DNA from: CAYRFQ01 sp964423615
GTDB lineage: Bacteria > Planctomycetota > Planctomycetia > Gemmatales > Gemmataceae
DNA: 64,000 nucleotides
Assembly: GCA_964423615.1 (NCBI GenBank)
Contig: CAYRFQ010000010.1
Span: 104,169 to 168,168 of the forward strand
Direction of reading: 5' to 3'
Positions 47,378-55,379 of the stretch are shown here, piece after piece. Both the position numbers and the translations under genes were made by a program. A model generated the notes under the pieces. The model was not told where the DNA came from, did no database searches, and was given only the letters and a program-made list of their open reading frames with translations. The first letter of the stretch is position 1. Every line of letters starts with the position of its first letter.

Positions 47378-48032
47378 CGATTTCCTCGATCTTCTGCCTG
47401 AGTTTTCGCATGACGCGATTTCTCGCGACGTACACAGACCCAACGCCGATGTTCAATTCTGTGGCTACTTGTTGAGGAGGTTGGCCTTCGACGGCTGTCA
47501 ACCAAAAAGCTTGCCAAGTGGACTCGTGAACCCGGGACCGTACTTGCTCTGATGCCCACTGAAACAACCGTCGAGAATATTCTACCTCCCATTCTCGTTC
47601 GAGCAGGTCGTCATCGGGTAAATGTCGCAAAATGGCTTCGACGGCCGAATCCCCTGATCCTCGTGTTTGACGTTTTTGGCTTTTGTAAAACTGGCACAAC
47701 GCATTCCGACATACGCCGTAGAGCCATTGCCGAAATTTCCCAAGTTCGGGATTGAAGTTGGCGATGGAGATGGAGATTTGGTGGAGTACGTCTTGCAGAA
47801 AGTCGGAAGCATCCGCATCCTGCAACCCTGCGTGTTTGGCATGTTTGAAGATCAAAGGACTGTAAACCTCCACGAACCGCAGCCAAGCTGGGTCGTCGGG
47901 ACGGTCACGGATTTTCAAGACCAAACTGAGCTGCGTTGTGATTCCTTGCACCCCGTGTTTCCCTCCGTACCGGGAGTTGTTGAAGGAAGGCAATACACCG
48001 TTGGAAAACGGAGTGTCAACGAAAACATGCAC
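47358..48032 (-). CDS. ECF-type RNA polymerase sigma factor
   Basis: The protein is 224 residues from GTG 48032; a GTG at 47951 would remove a weakly conserved N-terminus. Region 2 (AWLRFVEVYSPLIFKHAKHAGLQDADASDFLQDV) and region 4 (WQAFWLTAVEGQPPQQVATEL, split here by a short gap in similarity) are recognisable, with NIGVGSVYVARNRVMRKLRQ as the helix-turn-helix. It is of the planctomycete ECF type paired with a kinase; the kinase start is inside its 3' end. Confidence 0.88.
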   Translation of the reverse strand: MHVFVDTPFSNGVLPSFNNSRYGGKHGVQGITTQLSLVLKIRDRPDDPAWLRFVEVYSPLIFKHAKHAGLQDADASDFLQDVLHQISISIANFNPELGKFRQWLYGVCRNALCQFYKSQKRQTRGSGDSAVEAILRHLPDDDLLEREWEVEYSRRLFQWASEQVRSRVHESTWQAFWLTAVEGQPPQQVATELNIGVGSVYVARNRVMRKLRQKIEEIDELEWQ

Positions 48033-48151
48033 AGAAGTGATGTCTGAACTTGAAAAAAGCAGGACGCGGTTTTGGGGGGAGATGAGCGATTGGCAAACGA
48101 AATACCTTCCGCTCGACCCGACCCTTCGACTAGTCGTGTGCGTTTCGAAGA

Positions 48152-48481
48152 TTAGTTATTGGGGACTTTTTCCACATACGAATCGAACACCTGCACTTTC
48201 TTCCAATTGTCTTTGTTTTCTTCGATGAACTGGTTGTGCAGGTCGGCCTCCTGGTACTTGTCGTGCGAAGTTTTGTCCTGGAAGACAACGTGGAGGGCCA
48301 CATCCCAGTCCTGAGCATTGACGTCCCGCTGGAATTCTTCGCCACGAACACCAGCGGCGAAGAAGACCACGCCGGGATGAGCTGCGAGGTATTTCTTGCA
48401 AGCTTCGACGAGCTTGGTCTTGGCGGCATCGGTGTTGTCAGTAAGCGAAAAAAAGACATTATGCGAAAGTTGTTCACTCAT
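48152..48481 (-). CDS. Stress-responsive Dabb (A/B barrel) domain protein
   Basis: The protein is 109 residues from ATG 48481. HNVFFSLTDNTDAAKTKLVEACKKYL and WDVALHVVFQDKTSHDKYQEADLHNQF fit the dimeric alpha-beta barrel (Dabb) fold. It overlaps the stop of the upstream gene by 8 nt, so translation is coupled. Function unknown; Dabb domains occur in stress proteins and in oxygenase-like dimers. Confidence 0.85.
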   Translation of the reverse strand: MSEQLSHNVFFSLTDNTDAAKTKLVEACKKYLAAHPGVVFFAAGVRGEEFQRDVNAQDWDVALHVVFQDKTSHDKYQEADLHNQFIEENKDNWKKVQVFDSYVEKVPNN

Positions 48482-48959
48482 TTTCGTTATCCTCATCTGG
48501 AGCGTCTGAAAGGCTCTCCCAAGTCAAACCGAGTTGTAATAGTTCGGCTTCGGTGAGTTGTTGGAATTGTTGGAGAACATAATCCCGGCCCCAATCTTCG
48601 TTTTCGACGGCTTCCAATGGTGGAAGATCCTCGGCGATCTCGGCCGCCAGGTAGTAAGCTTCTTCTGTCGTCAAATCGTATAGGCTGCGGCGGTCTGGCA
48701 TTGCCTTAGGTGCTTTTTCAGGGACACGATCTTTTTGAATATTGTAATACTTCCTCATCAGAACGCCAGCGGCGAAAGCGGTGTTGCGTTGAACAGCGGA
48801 GGTATCAGTACCACGACAATCAGCGAAATACTCGGCGATTGTAGTTAAGGAATTGGGACGGAGTGCTTTATGGACGACGGGATCTGGCTGGAATCCATCC
48901 AAAAAGAGCCCAAGAACATCCCTTTGCGTCTCGTCTAGGCCGATTGGCTCGAGGAGCAA
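48474..48959 (-). CDS. Hypothetical protein, start uncertain
   Basis: The protein is 161 residues if the TTG at 48959 is the start; the first in-frame ATG is far inside. The frame upstream contains an in-frame TGA at 48975. The C-terminus is acidic (ESLSDAPDEDNENE). Aromatic/Leu-rich segments (EEAYYLAAEIAEDLPPLEAVE, DYVLQQFQQLTEAELLQLGL) are predicted helices. It may have lost its original N-terminus when the decayed fragment at 48963-49174 entered. It is coupled to the Dabb gene and follows the VWA gene. Confidence 0.5.
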   Translation of the reverse strand: MLLEPIGLDETQRDVLGLFLDGFQPDPVVHKALRPNSLTTIAEYFADCRGTDTSAVQRNTAFAAGVLMRKYYNIQKDRVPEKAPKAMPDRRSLYDLTTEEAYYLAAEIAEDLPPLEAVENEDWGRDYVLQQFQQLTEAELLQLGLTWESLSDAPDEDNENE

Positions 48960-48962
48960 CGA

Positions 48963-49174
48963 TCGAAGGAAACCTCAACACGGATCAAGAAGCTGGTCTC
49001 CGACATTGCGGAAACGCCAGTCGACCAGAACCAGCCAAGGAGCTGGCGTGCCGTGGAAATCCTTGGCGGATCGTGGCGGCCGAGGCCCAGAAGCTTTTGG
49101 CCAGGCTGGCGAATGACCTTTCGGACATGATTCCGAAGAGAGCAGCGAAGCGAGCACTGGAACGTTTGAATTGA
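48963..49174 (+). pseudogene. Decayed 3' end of a planctomycete HEAT/WD40-type protein
   Basis: Two plus-strand frames together read as the C-terminal tail typical of planctomycete WD40/HEAT proteins. Frame A has SWRAVEILG (near 49030-49070); frame B continues EAQKLLARLAND and ends RAAKRALERLN* at 49172-49174. Family tails usually read RAVEVLERIGTPEARRLLEELA and AKAALERL. Shifts within 49068-49086 break the frame. The rest of the gene is missing. Confidence 0.6.
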
Positions 49175-49259
49175 CGAGGACGAGTTTCGCCGGAAGTTGC
49201 CCGTCAGCCGTGGGAATCCTCCCGAGCATCTCGGGAAAAACGCGAAGAACGACTCGACG

Positions 49260-50501
49260 TCACAAGCTCCGTGGTTCCATCGTGATGACCTCACCGTAGG
49301 GTGGGTGGAAATCGGGAACCGGTCGCATCAACACCCAAAGCAAGTTGTATGGCGGTTCCTCTTCGAGAATGGGCGTCCATTGGATGTCCTCGTCTGTTAT
49401 TAAGATGACGGACTCGACGTCTGGATCGTCGGCGAGTTTTTCCATTGCCGGAGTCATGTTGGTTCCGCCGAGGCCAGAGATTTCGTATCGAGCCAGTTGC
49501 TCGGTCGCGACGAACTCGTCCTTCGTTACATCCACGTCGCACTGGAGAACACGGACCTGTTCGATCCCGACGGCGTCACAGAACGAAGCGATGGCACCCA
49601 ATGCACGGGCCAAGTCGTCTTCCATCGATCCGCTGGAATCGAGGATGATGTTGAGGGTCGAACCTTCGCGTTTGCGTCCGGGCAGCACGACGTCCGTTCG
49701 GTTGGCACCTCGTCGGGACGGGCGGGCAAAGGTGCGAACCTTCGGAGACGTGGCATCGAACCAACGTTGGATGGCTCGTTCCCAGGGGGGTCGATAGGTG
49801 CCACGGATGGCGTCGGCGATGATGCCGAACTGGCCGGATTGGTGACCTGGCTTCTGTTTGTCCCGATCGCGTTGCCAGGAGTCGATGAGCTGGCTGAGTG
49901 TGGCTCCTTTCTCGGCGGCCGACTTGACCTGTTTTGCGGCTTGCTTGTGGCTGGCAGGGTTGGAGTTCGGGAACAGTTTATGCTCGAGATCAGCGCTCAT
50001 GACGTCGTTCTGGAGTGTTCCGAGTGACCCCACTCCTCGAAACTCCCAGTTACTGGCTGGGTCGTGGGGTACTCCGTCTTGGTGTAGCTGGCTAACGATT
50101 TCCTCAAGGGACATGAATCTTGCGTCGGGCCACGTTAACCCTCCGGCCGGTGGTTGTGTTCCGAGTTCGTGGGTTAGGATGTCGTTGATGATGTAGTCAT
50201 GGGCCGTGTTTACCAAACTGATGTTCGTTCCCTGGCCTCGTTCGTGTGTTCGCAAAGCCAGGTGCAATAGCTCGTGGGCCAATACGAAAGTGAGGTCCGG
50301 GAGTGAAAGTTCGTCGAGGAAGTCCGGGTGGATCAGCAGGTGCCCAGAGGGGAAGATGCCCGCGCTGGGGACTCGCTCGTCGATGGTAACCCGGACGAGC
50401 CCGGCCAGTTCGGACAAGTGTGGCAGCGAAACAGTCACCATTCGGAGGGCTTGGCGGATGGCGTCGTGCTGCTTTTGGGTGGTTTTTCGTTTGTTCGTCA
50501 T
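49260..50501 (-). CDS. DUF2201-type protein: putative metallopeptidase domain plus VWA-like domain
   Basis: The protein is 413 residues from ATG 50501, which overlaps the preceding stop by 4 nt (ATGA). The N-terminal half has the zinc-peptidase motif HELLH (in VLAHELLHLALRTHERG). The C-terminal half is VWA-like with a MIDAS DSSGSM (NIILDSSGSMEDDL), GLGGTNMTP and VILITDEDIQW. Proteins of this architecture commonly pair with MoxR ATPases, as VWA partners generally do. It is the third gene of the LCCL - double AAA - VWA cluster. Confidence 0.88.
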   Translation of the reverse strand: MTNKRKTTQKQHDAIRQALRMVTVSLPHLSELAGLVRVTIDERVPSAGIFPSGHLLIHPDFLDELSLPDLTFVLAHELLHLALRTHERGQGTNISLVNTAHDYIINDILTHELGTQPPAGGLTWPDARFMSLEEIVSQLHQDGVPHDPASNWEFRGVGSLGTLQNDVMSADLEHKLFPNSNPASHKQAAKQVKSAAEKGATLSQLIDSWQRDRDKQKPGHQSGQFGIIADAIRGTYRPPWERAIQRWFDATSPKVRTFARPSRRGANRTDVVLPGRKREGSTLNIILDSSGSMEDDLARALGAIASFCDAVGIEQVRVLQCDVDVTKDEFVATEQLARYEISGLGGTNMTPAMEKLADDPDVESVILITDEDIQWTPILEEEPPYNLLWVLMRPVPDFHPPYGEVITMEPRSL

Positions 50502-52945
50502 ACGCCCGTCAACTCCTCCAAGAATTCTCTCATGGCGTCTTTCATGCCCAGTTCTCCCCAATCTCGAACCAAACCCTGGAGGAGTAACCCCCTTTCGTCC
50601 TGGTGCAACGATCTCAATAATTCGTTCAAGGCAGCAGGGTCGGCATCCTTGAGTTCGCCGAAGTCGACGAGATCACGTATGTCGGTTAACGCCTGGTAGC
50701 GGTCGTGGGTGTCTTCGGGAAGGGATTGAGGATTCCGGATGTACCCTTGGATTCGTTCGACTGTTATTGAGTCTTGTGGCTGTAAGACTCCTCGGGTCAG
50801 TTCTTGCAGAAACTCCCACATGGCCTCTCTTGCTCCGAGTTGGCCCCATTCGCGGGCGAGGCCTTCGACGAGAGTACAGCGTTGTTCCAGAGACAACGAA
50901 CGAAGAAAGGCGTTCCAGACGTCAGGCTCGATGTCAGTGATCTCACCGAATTCGATCATGTCACGGAGTTTCGATAGGACATGGTGGAGATCTAGGTCCT
51001 CCTTGGGGAGTGGCTTCTTTTGGTGGATGTACTTGAGGATACGTTCGCGGTCTTTGGGGTCTTCTTTGGTTAGCAATCCTCCGGTCAATTCGTGGAGTAG
51101 CTCGAGCATGGCCTCACGGCCACCGAGCTCGCCCCATTGAGGGACCAAACCAACGAGCAACGAACAGATGTGTTCTTGGGGAAGGGATCGAAGGAAACCG
51201 TTGACTTGGTGAGGATCGATTCGGGTGAGCCTCCCCGTTTCGACGAGGTGGCGAATTCGTGTCAGTACGAACCATCGGGCGGTGTCGGTTGTGGGGAGGA
51301 GGCCGGGATCGTGGATATATTCGTTCATCGAGCGGATTTCGCTCAGGTCCTCTTCGGTAACTTTGCAAAAAACGGCGGCGTCGGTTGCCGAGAGTCGTCC
51401 GAACGCCAACACGCGTCGAGTCTGGCTGTCGAGGATGCCGTGTTGTTCGGCTTTATCGAGAGCGTCCGAGAGTAAAGCCCAGGCACGCGGGGTCGAAAAG
51501 GGAACGGGGTCAGCGGGGACCGGACGCATCAACGTCTCGGGCATGAACCCGATGAAGAGACGGATGTCCTGGCGAATGTTGTTGTGTTCCGCCCAGGTCA
51601 GCCATTCGTGGGGATCGACGCGGATGTGGAGTATTGTCACGCGGTTGATCAGAGCACTGCTCATCGTCCGCACGAGGGCCCGGTCCTCTTGGCGGTTCCC
51701 GGCGGCCACGACCCAGGTGCCATCGGGGAGGTGGTGTTCCCCGAGTCGCCGCTCCAGCAACAACGAATAGAAGGCCTTTTGGACATCGACCGAGCACGCG
51801 GGCAATTCGTCGAGGAAAAGACAGAAGGGCTCGGGGTCTTCGGGCAGTAGGACTCGCGGTGGACAAAAGACCGAGCGTTCACCGACGATTCGTGGTATCC
51901 CGCTGACGTCTTCGGGGGCAATTTGAGTGCCCAAGAGCGAACGGCACGATAAGCCGGCCTCTTCGGCGGCCTTATAGACTGTCTCGGACTTTCCGACACC
52001 TGGCGGGGAAAGCAACAACAAACTTTGCGAGTGGGCCATCGCCTGGATCAACGCCTTCGCTTCCGAGAGGGTAACCAATGGCGTTTCGTGGCATGGAAAG
52101 CCGGGTTTCGTGACTTCAGAATCGATCTTTCCTGTAGCCGGGGCGTCTGGCCCGGAGTCACTCTCGTCGGAGTACTTGATGGGGTGAGGTTTGGCAGACT
52201 TGCAGAACGCGACAGCGTCTTTCGGACTCACCCGGCCGTGTGCTAGTGCCTCTCGGATGTGATCGGAAAGGAGATCGTTATTTTCGGAGAAGCTCAAGGC
52301 TTCGGACAACGCAGCCCAAGCCCGCGGCGTCGAAAACGGTCCCGGAGTATCGGGCACCGGGCGAAGAAGTGCTTCGGGCTCACTCTCGATGAACTTGATG
52401 ACGTCATCCCGGATGTGGTTCTCCGATGCCCAGGCGAGCCACTCTTCCAAGTCGACTCGTATCTGCAAGATGATGACGCGGTTGATCAGAGCGCTGCTCA
52501 GGGAACGCACCAGGGCCCGATCCTCGACGCGATTCCCGGCACCAACGACCCAGGTGCCTTTGGGGAGTGGATGTTCGCCGAGACGACGTTCGAGTAGTAA
52601 CGAGTAGAACGCTTTTTGGATTTCCGGAGCACACGCGGGCAGTTCGTCGAGGAAAAGACAGAAGGGCTCAGGGGCTTCGGGCAGTAGGACTCGCGGTGGA
52701 CAAAAGACCGAGCGTTCACCGACGATTCGTGGAATCCCGCTGACGTCTTCGGGGGCTATCTGGGTGCCCAAAAGCGAACGGCACCGTAAGTTGGCTTCGG
52801 CGGCAGCCCTCACGACGGTATCCGACTTGCCGACGCCTGGTGGAGAGAGCAAAAGGAAGCTGTGGTCATCGGCCATACACTGGATCATCTGGCGAGCGCG
52901 GGCCAGAGTCACCGTTTCGGTGAGATAATCGTTCGGGGTTGTCAT
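50498..52945 (-). CDS. Double MoxR-type AAA+ ATPase with three C-terminal helical repeats
   Basis: The protein is 815 residues from ATG 52945. Two AAA modules (about residues 10-230 and 280-500) each have LLLSPPGVGKS (Walker A) and FCLFLDELPAC (Walker B), and share long near-identical stretches (IAPEDVSGIPRIVGERSVFC). The last 260 residues are three repeats of about 96 residues, each with FLRSL or LLRSL and WGxLGxxxAMxEL motifs (553-648, 649-744, 745-815). Two AAA modules in one chain could form a heteromeric-like ring by themselves. It overlaps the VWA gene by 4 nt. Confidence 0.85.
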   Translation of the reverse strand: MTTPNDYLTETVTLARARQMIQCMADDHSFLLLSPPGVGKSDTVVRAAAEANLRCRSLLGTQIAPEDVSGIPRIVGERSVFCPPRVLLPEAPEPFCLFLDELPACAPEIQKAFYSLLLERRLGEHPLPKGTWVVGAGNRVEDRALVRSLSSALINRVIILQIRVDLEEWLAWASENHIRDDVIKFIESEPEALLRPVPDTPGPFSTPRAWAALSEALSFSENNDLLSDHIREALAHGRVSPKDAVAFCKSAKPHPIKYSDESDSGPDAPATGKIDSEVTKPGFPCHETPLVTLSEAKALIQAMAHSQSLLLLSPPGVGKSETVYKAAEEAGLSCRSLLGTQIAPEDVSGIPRIVGERSVFCPPRVLLPEDPEPFCLFLDELPACSVDVQKAFYSLLLERRLGEHHLPDGTWVVAAGNRQEDRALVRTMSSALINRVTILHIRVDPHEWLTWAEHNNIRQDIRLFIGFMPETLMRPVPADPVPFSTPRAWALLSDALDKAEQHGILDSQTRRVLAFGRLSATDAAVFCKVTEEDLSEIRSMNEYIHDPGLLPTTDTARWFVLTRIRHLVETGRLTRIDPHQVNGFLRSLPQEHICSLLVGLVPQWGELGGREAMLELLHELTGGLLTKEDPKDRERILKYIHQKKPLPKEDLDLHHVLSKLRDMIEFGEITDIEPDVWNAFLRSLSLEQRCTLVEGLAREWGQLGAREAMWEFLQELTRGVLQPQDSITVERIQGYIRNPQSLPEDTHDRYQALTDIRDLVDFGELKDADPAALNELLRSLHQDERGLLLQGLVRDWGELGMKDAMREFLEELTGV

Positions 52946-53035
52946 ACGATGTAGTTTCTCGTTTGTGGTCAATCACTTCGGAAGTGGGTTCATCAACGAA
53001 CAGATCATCATGAGCGGCGACGTGAACGGGGACGA

Positions 53036-53425
53036 TCAAGAAACCTCTGCCAGCGAGTAGGCCCCACTATAAGGACCGTAGTCGTGACTCTTGACGCCGT
53101 TACGGTATGAGCCAGTATATTCGTCGAGCGACTCCTCGATTATGACTTTGACTACGGCCTTTTCCCCTGGTTGAACGATCCCGGCGTGGACCGCACTGGC
53201 TGCGAGGGCTGAGTCGGCTGTGTAGATGTCTGTTCCCCAAACACTGCCCTCGATTTCGCCCATGACCAGGTAAAAAAAGCTTGCGCCGACCTGGTCCGAT
53301 TGTTCGGACATGCAGTACGGAGCTTCGGCAGCCCAAAAACCCTTGGATGCTAGTTTCTTCAGCTGTTTGGGCGTCAGTTCACCCTCTTCCACGAAGTAAG
53401 CGATAAGTTCTTGGATGATTCTCAT
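53036..53425 (-). CDS. LCCL-domain protein without signal peptide
   Basis: The protein is 129 residues. The N-terminal 60 residues are helical. The rest is an LCCL-like domain: VWGTDIYTADSALAASAVHAGIV, then KAVVKVIIEE, YTGSYRNGVKSHDYGPYSGAYSL. LCCL domains usually sit outside the cell, while no signal is visible here. It is 90 nt upstream of the double AAA gene and reads as the first gene of the cluster. Confidence 0.75.
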   Translation of the reverse strand: MRIIQELIAYFVEEGELTPKQLKKLASKGFWAAEAPYCMSEQSDQVGASFFYLVMGEIEGSVWGTDIYTADSALAASAVHAGIVQPGEKAVVKVIIEESLDEYTGSYRNGVKSHDYGPYSGAYSLAEVS

Positions 53426-53952
53426 GGTGCTTGTTGTTTGCCAATGGTAGAACGTTTGAGTTTGGCGGTCTCGATATGAGTCCTTGTGCGTGAGTCCACG
53501 ATTAGACGAGTCTATGGATTGTCCGGGATGGTTAGCTGGAGTGCAAGACCAGCAGTGTTGTTGGGAAAAGGATAAAAGAACGAGATACCACCGTTAAGGC
53601 TTATTAAAATACGCATAATTTCTTTACTGACAGGCAATAACTTGTACTCCGTTTGGAACCGGGGAATTAGAGAGGCTTCGAAAAAGGAAAGATTGTCGGA
53701 TTGGTTTGGCAACCATCGAAAACGTGGTTTAATATGTCATCCTGTGATCTCCTTGCAGGACCAAGAAAGCTATCACATTTGCTGTTCTGATAGCCTTCTT
53801 GGCTTGATGATTTGGGAGAAAAATCTTACAACAATGCAATATGTTTTCGGCACCCCCATAGAGTAATTGGCTTGGTTTGATCATTCTTACCTGCCCAATT
53901 GTCCCATATTTTGTGGACTAGTAGTGAGTCTAGAAAAGCCACTGTGAGTTGG
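53426..53952. other. Intergenic region before pheA
   Basis: About 530 bases are without a supported gene. A 66-codon minus-strand frame (53512-53712) could be a small protein, without family evidence. An imperfect hairpin and the pheA promoter region are listed separately. Confidence 0.45.
53761..53802. other. Hairpin of unknown role
   Basis: CCAAGAAAGCTATCA (53761-53775) and TGATAGCCTTCTTGG (53788-53802) form a 15-bp stem with one mismatch and a 12-nt loop. It is too far from any stop codon to be a simple terminator. Confidence 0.5.
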
Positions 53953-53981
53953 TTGACAGACCGTCAGTGGCTAGCTACATT
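53937..53981 (+). promoter_or_regulatory. Sigma-70-like promoter of pheA with an overlapping inverted repeat
   Basis: TTGACA (53953-53958) is separated by 17 bp from TACATT (53976-53981), 41 nt before the pheA start. AGCCACTG (53937-53944) and CAGTGGCT (53965-53972) are perfect 8-bp arms that straddle the -35 box, as an operator or attenuating structure would. Confidence 0.55.
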
Positions 53982-54022
53982 AGCTCGAATATGCGCCAGT
54001 TTTCCGTCGATCGAGAGTATCT

Positions 54023-55144
54023 ATGCCGCGCAAACCCAGTAACGACAACAACTCCGCGACGAAGTCTACCACTGCTCTCAAGAAGATGCGGGGTGACATA
54101 GACAAACTGGATCTCCAGATCCTTAAGCTCATTAATGAGCGGACAAGCCTTGCTGTCGATATCGGCAAGATGAAGGCGGAGCAAGGGCTGGAGGTATTCT
54201 CTCCGGAACGAGAGGCCGAGGTCATTAAACACGTGTTGGGGGCCAACAAAGGGCCTCTGGAAGAAACGACCATCCGGGCTATCTACCGGGAGATCCTAAG
54301 CGGTGCCAGGGCGGTACAACAGGTCCTCAAAGTGGCTTTGTTGGGACCAAGTTATAGCTTCAGCCACCTCGCTGCGATCGAGAAATTCGGTCAGGCCATT
54401 GACTATCATATGGTCAACAGCATTCCGGCAGTTTTCGAGCAAGTCAACGCCAGGCAGGCGGATTTTGGTATCGTGCCGTTGGAGAACTCTACGGACGGTC
54501 GAGTCGCAGACACTCTCGACATGTTCCTCCGTCTTCCCCAGATCAAAATCTCGGCGGAGGTAAATCTTCGTATTCATCATAACCTGATCGCAAACTGTGA
54601 GCCACAAGAAATCCGCAGGGTTTACAGCAAACCTCAAGCCCTCTCACAGTGTCGTCATTGGTTGGGCAAACATCTTCCGCACGCTGCACAGATTTCGGTC
54701 GAGAGCACCGCGACGGCGGCGGGCCTGGCCAAGAAGGAACCAGGTGCAGGGGCGATTGCAAGTCAACAAGCTGCGGTCTATTTCGGCTTGAAGGTCATTT
54801 TTGGGAACATCGAGGACTCGATGAACAACGTGACCCGTTTCGCGGTCATTGGGCATCAACAACACAAGCGGACGGGCAAGGACAAGTCGGCAATCATGTT
54901 CCGAGTCCCGCATACGCCGGGTTCGCTCCTTCAGGTGCTTGAGATCTTCAAGGAGCAGAAGTTGAACATGACTTGGATCGAGTCTTTTCCGGTTCGGGAT
55001 AAAAATGCGGAGTATGTCTTCTTTGTCGATTTCGAAGGTCACAAAGACGAGGCCAAGCCGAAACGGGCTTTGGAAGCGCTCGAGAAACACTGCGAGCAAT
55101 TGACGGTCCTTGGTTCTTATCCCATTGGTCCTTTGGTCGAGTGA
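54023..55144 (+). CDS. pheA: Bifunctional chorismate mutase / prephenate dehydratase
   Basis: The protein is 373 residues. The AroQ chorismate mutase domain is residues about 15-105 (LKKMRGDIDKLDLQILKLINERTSLAVDIGKMK). The dehydratase domain has PLENSTDGRVADTLDMF and NNVTRFAVI. The opening motif, usually GPxGTFSxxA, reads GPSYSFSHLAA. The ACT domain (TPGSLLQVLEIF; ESFP instead of ESRP) would bind phenylalanine. It converts chorismate to phenylpyruvate. It lies on the same strand as the DAHP synthase gene, 235 nt apart. Confidence 0.93.
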   Translation: MPRKPSNDNNSATKSTTALKKMRGDIDKLDLQILKLINERTSLAVDIGKMKAEQGLEVFSPEREAEVIKHVLGANKGPLEETTIRAIYREILSGARAVQQVLKVALLGPSYSFSHLAAIEKFGQAIDYHMVNSIPAVFEQVNARQADFGIVPLENSTDGRVADTLDMFLRLPQIKISAEVNLRIHHNLIANCEPQEIRRVYSKPQALSQCRHWLGKHLPHAAQISVESTATAAGLAKKEPGAGAIASQQAAVYFGLKVIFGNIEDSMNNVTRFAVIGHQQHKRTGKDKSAIMFRVPHTPGSLLQVLEIFKEQKLNMTWIESFPVRDKNAEYVFFVDFEGHKDEAKPKRALEALEKHCEQLTVLGSYPIGPLVE

Positions 55145-55379
55145 AACGACTGTAAAGCGTAGTGGTGTGTTCGACCCAGAGTGGTTTGTCGAGAGAAGTT
55201 AGTTTTGGCACTCACACCAAACTCGGATATTGCAAGAGACCATAATAACAAAGGACCGGGCGGGCGCTGTAACTAAAACAACTTTCGATAGCAAAATAGA
55301 CAACAGCCCGGTCAGGGCACTGCAATCCTGAACGAAATAAGAATCAGCCTGGAGAGATTCCAAGGAACAGAACACAACC

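Noticed and set aside
48960..48977. In-frame TGA (48975-48977) that could be read as selenocysteine or readthrough between two minus-strand frames
   Set aside because: The upstream minus-strand frame is antisense to the decayed plus-strand fragment, which explains it better; no SECIS-like structure was seen.
53512..53712. 66-codon minus-strand frame
   Set aside because: Possible small protein, but no family evidence or good start context.
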